The translations under genes and the position numbers were made by a program. DNA of 57,977 bases from Pseudomonas sp. PB106 (GTDB lineage Bacteria > Pseudomonadota > Gammaproteobacteria > Pseudomonadales > Pseudomonadaceae), in contig NZ_RWIM01000053.1 of the NCBI RefSeq assembly GCF_009764645.1, positions 1 through 57,977 on the forward strand. Reading direction: 5' to 3'. Positions 56,343 to 57,977 of the stretch are shown here, piece after piece. Every line of letters begins with the position of its first letter. Positions within the stretch are counted from its first letter, which is position 1. The notes under the pieces are model-generated. The model saw only the letters and a list, made by a program, of their open reading frames with translations, was not told the DNA's origin and made no database searches.

Positions 56343-57911
56343 GTGAGCTTCAGACAGCCCCTACTCGCTTTGCTGTTATTCACCTCGTTCCTCAGCGGCT
56401 GCGCCAGCCTTGATGTGCCGCGTGAGCCGAGCCAGGCGTTGCCTCCGTCGAGCTCCAGTTTCGGCCGTTCGATTCAGGCGCAAGCCGCACCGTACAAAGG
56501 GCAATCCGGCTTCCGTCTGTTGTCCAACAGCACCGAATCTTTCACCGCCCGCGCCGAGTTGATCCGCCATGCGCAGGTCAGCCTCGACTTGCAGTACTAC
56601 ATCGTTCACGACGGCATCAGCACACGGATGCTGGTGGACGAATTGCTCAAGGCTGCCGACCGCGGCGTGCGCGTACGCATCCTGCTCGACGACACCACCA
56701 GCGACGGCCTCGACCTGATCATCGCCACGCTGGCGGCGCATCCGCAGATCCAGATTCGCCTGTTCAACCCGCTGCATCTGGGCCGCAGCACCGGCGTGAC
56801 GCGCGCGGCGGGAAGGCTGTTCAACCTGTCGCTGCAACACCGACGGATGCACAACAAACTGTGGCTGGCCGACAACAGCGCGGCCATCGTCGGCGGGCGC
56901 AATCTGGGCGATGAGTATTTCGATGCCGAGCCGAACCTGAATTTCACCGACATCGACATGCTCAGCATGGGCCCGGTCGCCGAGCAGCTTGGGCATAGTT
57001 TCGATCAGTACTGGAACAGCGCGCTAAGCAAGCCGATCGACGAATTTCTCTCGAGCAAACCGACTGCCAAAGATCTGCAAAACACCCGTACGCGCCTCGA
57101 GGAATCGCTGGAAGAAACCCGTAAACAGAATCACGCGCTGTATCAGCAGTTGATGACTTTCACCACCGAACCGCGCATGGACATCTGGCGCAAAGAGCTG
57201 ATCTGGGCGTGGAATCAAGCGCTGTGGGATGCACCGAGCAAGGTGCTGGCCAAGGATGAACCGGATCCGCAATTGCTGCTGACCACACAACTGGCGCCGG
57301 AGCTGCGCGGCGTGAGTAAAGAGCTGATCATGATTTCGGCGTACTTCGTGCCGGGTCAGCCGGGGCTGGTTTACTTGACTGGCCGCGCTGATGCGGGCGT
57401 CTCGGTGAGCCTGCTGACCAATTCGCTGGAGGCCACCGACGTGCCGGCGGTGCATGGCGGGTATGCGCCGTATCGCAAGGCGTTACTGGAGCACGGTGTA
57501 AAACTGTATGAACTGCGGCGCCAGCCTGGGGATAACTATGGCAGCGGGCCGCATGTGTTTTACAGCAAGTCGTTTCGCGGCTCGGATTCAAGCTTGCACA
57601 GCAAGGCGATGATCTTTGATCGGCAGAAATCATTTATCGGCTCGTTCAATTTCGACCCGCGCTCGGTGCTGTGGAACACCGAAGTCGGCGTGTTGGTGGA
57701 CAGTCCTGAACTGGCCGAACATGTGCGCGAACTGGCCTTGCAGGGCATGGCGCCGGCGTTGAGCTATCAGGCGAAGTTGCAGGATGACCACATCGTCTGG
57801 GTGACCGAAGACAATGGCCAGATGCATACACTGACCAAAGAGCCGGGGAGTTGGTGGCGACGGTTCAATGCGTGGTTCAGCACCAGCGTGGGCCTTGAAC
57901 GGATGCTTTAA
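56343..57911 (+). CDS. Phospholipase D family lipoprotein (ClsC/YmdC-like)
   Basis: A 522-residue protein from a GTG start, with lipobox FLSGC (Cys20). Two HKD motifs are intact: MHNKLWLADNSAAIVGGRN (about residue 168) and LHSKAMIFDRQKSFIGSFNF (about 420). The family includes E. coli ClsC, which makes cardiolipin from phosphatidylglycerol and phosphatidylethanolamine; no YmdB-type partner is seen here. It should be anchored in the envelope with the catalytic part in the periplasm. It follows the MocR gene by 60 bp on the same strand. Confidence 0.9.
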   Translation: MSFRQPLLALLLFTSFLSGCASLDVPREPSQALPPSSSSFGRSIQAQAAPYKGQSGFRLLSNSTESFTARAELIRHAQVSLDLQYYIVHDGISTRMLVDELLKAADRGVRVRILLDDTTSDGLDLIIATLAAHPQIQIRLFNPLHLGRSTGVTRAAGRLFNLSLQHRRMHNKLWLADNSAAIVGGRNLGDEYFDAEPNLNFTDIDMLSMGPVAEQLGHSFDQYWNSALSKPIDEFLSSKPTAKDLQNTRTRLEESLEETRKQNHALYQQLMTFTTEPRMDIWRKELIWAWNQALWDAPSKVLAKDEPDPQLLLTTQLAPELRGVSKELIMISAYFVPGQPGLVYLTGRADAGVSVSLLTNSLEATDVPAVHGGYAPYRKALLEHGVKLYELRRQPGDNYGSGPHVFYSKSFRGSDSSLHSKAMIFDRQKSFIGSFNFDPRSVLWNTEVGVLVDSPELAEHVRELALQGMAPALSYQAKLQDDHIVWVTEDNGQMHTLTKEPGSWWRRFNAWFSTSVGLERML

Positions 57912-57916
57912 AAAGC

Positions 57917-57977
57917 AAAAGATCGCAGCCTTCGGCAGCTCCTACAGGAGGAATGCATTTCAACTGTAGGAGCTGCC
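57917..57977. repeat. Inverted repeat, GTAGGAGCTGC/GCGATCTTTT family (cut by edge)
   Basis: AAAGATCGCAGCCTTCGGCA plus GCTCCTACAG faces a second unit beginning CTGTAGGAGCTGCC at 57964, which runs off the window. It directly follows the PLD gene. Confidence 0.8.

Overview
The window looks like chromosomal DNA of a Pseudomonas of the P. fluorescens group. The gene order cyaY-lptM-lysA-dapF-DUF484-xerC, sutA-yjbQ-amtB-glnK-ubiK, yifB, and rep-xpt-cycB-pauR-dadX-ridA-dadA-lrp matches what I remember of the P. aeruginosa PA5275-PA5309 region. High G+C coding sequence and several families of pseudomonad REP-like inverted repeats between genes fit this. Two accessory blocks interrupt the conserved backbone.

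Backbone, left part (1-9212): a DUF1289 gene cut by the window edge and cyaY on the minus strand; lptM-lysA-dapF-DUF484-xerC-HAD phosphatase on the plus strand (lysine/peptidoglycan precursor synthesis and dimer resolution); then sutA, yjbQ and the ammonium module amtB-glnK on the minus strand. A candidate sigma-54 promoter and NtrC site lie upstream of glnK. ubiK follows.

Accessory block 1 (about 9213-16825), between ubiK and yifB, is visibly poorer in G+C. It is a single minus-strand gene train: a 2OG-Fe enzyme with a halogenase-type HxG motif (BesD/HalD-like), a VOC protein, a DUF3291 protein, a haem-oxygenase-like diiron oxidase (BesC/SznF/UndA fold), an ATP-grasp amino-acid ligase, a CPA2 antiporter, an EamA exporter and a LysR regulator. 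I read it as a biosynthetic cluster for a chlorinated or chlorine-dependent, possibly dipeptide-linked, non-proteinogenic amino acid. It resembles the beta-ethynylserine (bes) pathway but lacks the PLP alkyne-forming enzyme and carries extra VOC and DUF3291 genes. This is the strongest candidate for an undescribed system.

Backbone: yifB and a secreted DUF4432 epimerase-like protein (16826-19530), convergent and overlapping at their 3' ends.

Accessory block 2 (19798-36166): an 11-gene plus-strand operon that joins srfA-srfB-srfC (membrane protein, actin/Hsp70-like ATPase, dynamin-like GTPase) to a secreted von Willebrand A protein resembling the periplasmic part of PpkA, and to TagT-, TagS-, TagR- and TagQ-like components of the type VI secretion signalling pathway, with a second membrane-anchored vWA protein at the end. 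No type VI structural gene is present. It looks like an envelope-spanning sensing or remodelling machine.

Backbone, right part (36273-57977): a chemoreceptor, a LysR/MATE pair, a GGDEF-EAL protein, rep helicase, xpt, an acetyl-CoA hydrolase/transferase, cytochrome c5, the PauR regulator, D-alanine catabolism (dadX, ridA, dadA and divergent lrp), a YkgJ cysteine-cluster protein, a polyamine-type FAD oxidase, DUF1127, a MocR-type regulator and a lipoprotein phospholipase D. No rRNA, tRNA, CRISPR array, IS element or phage gene was recognised.
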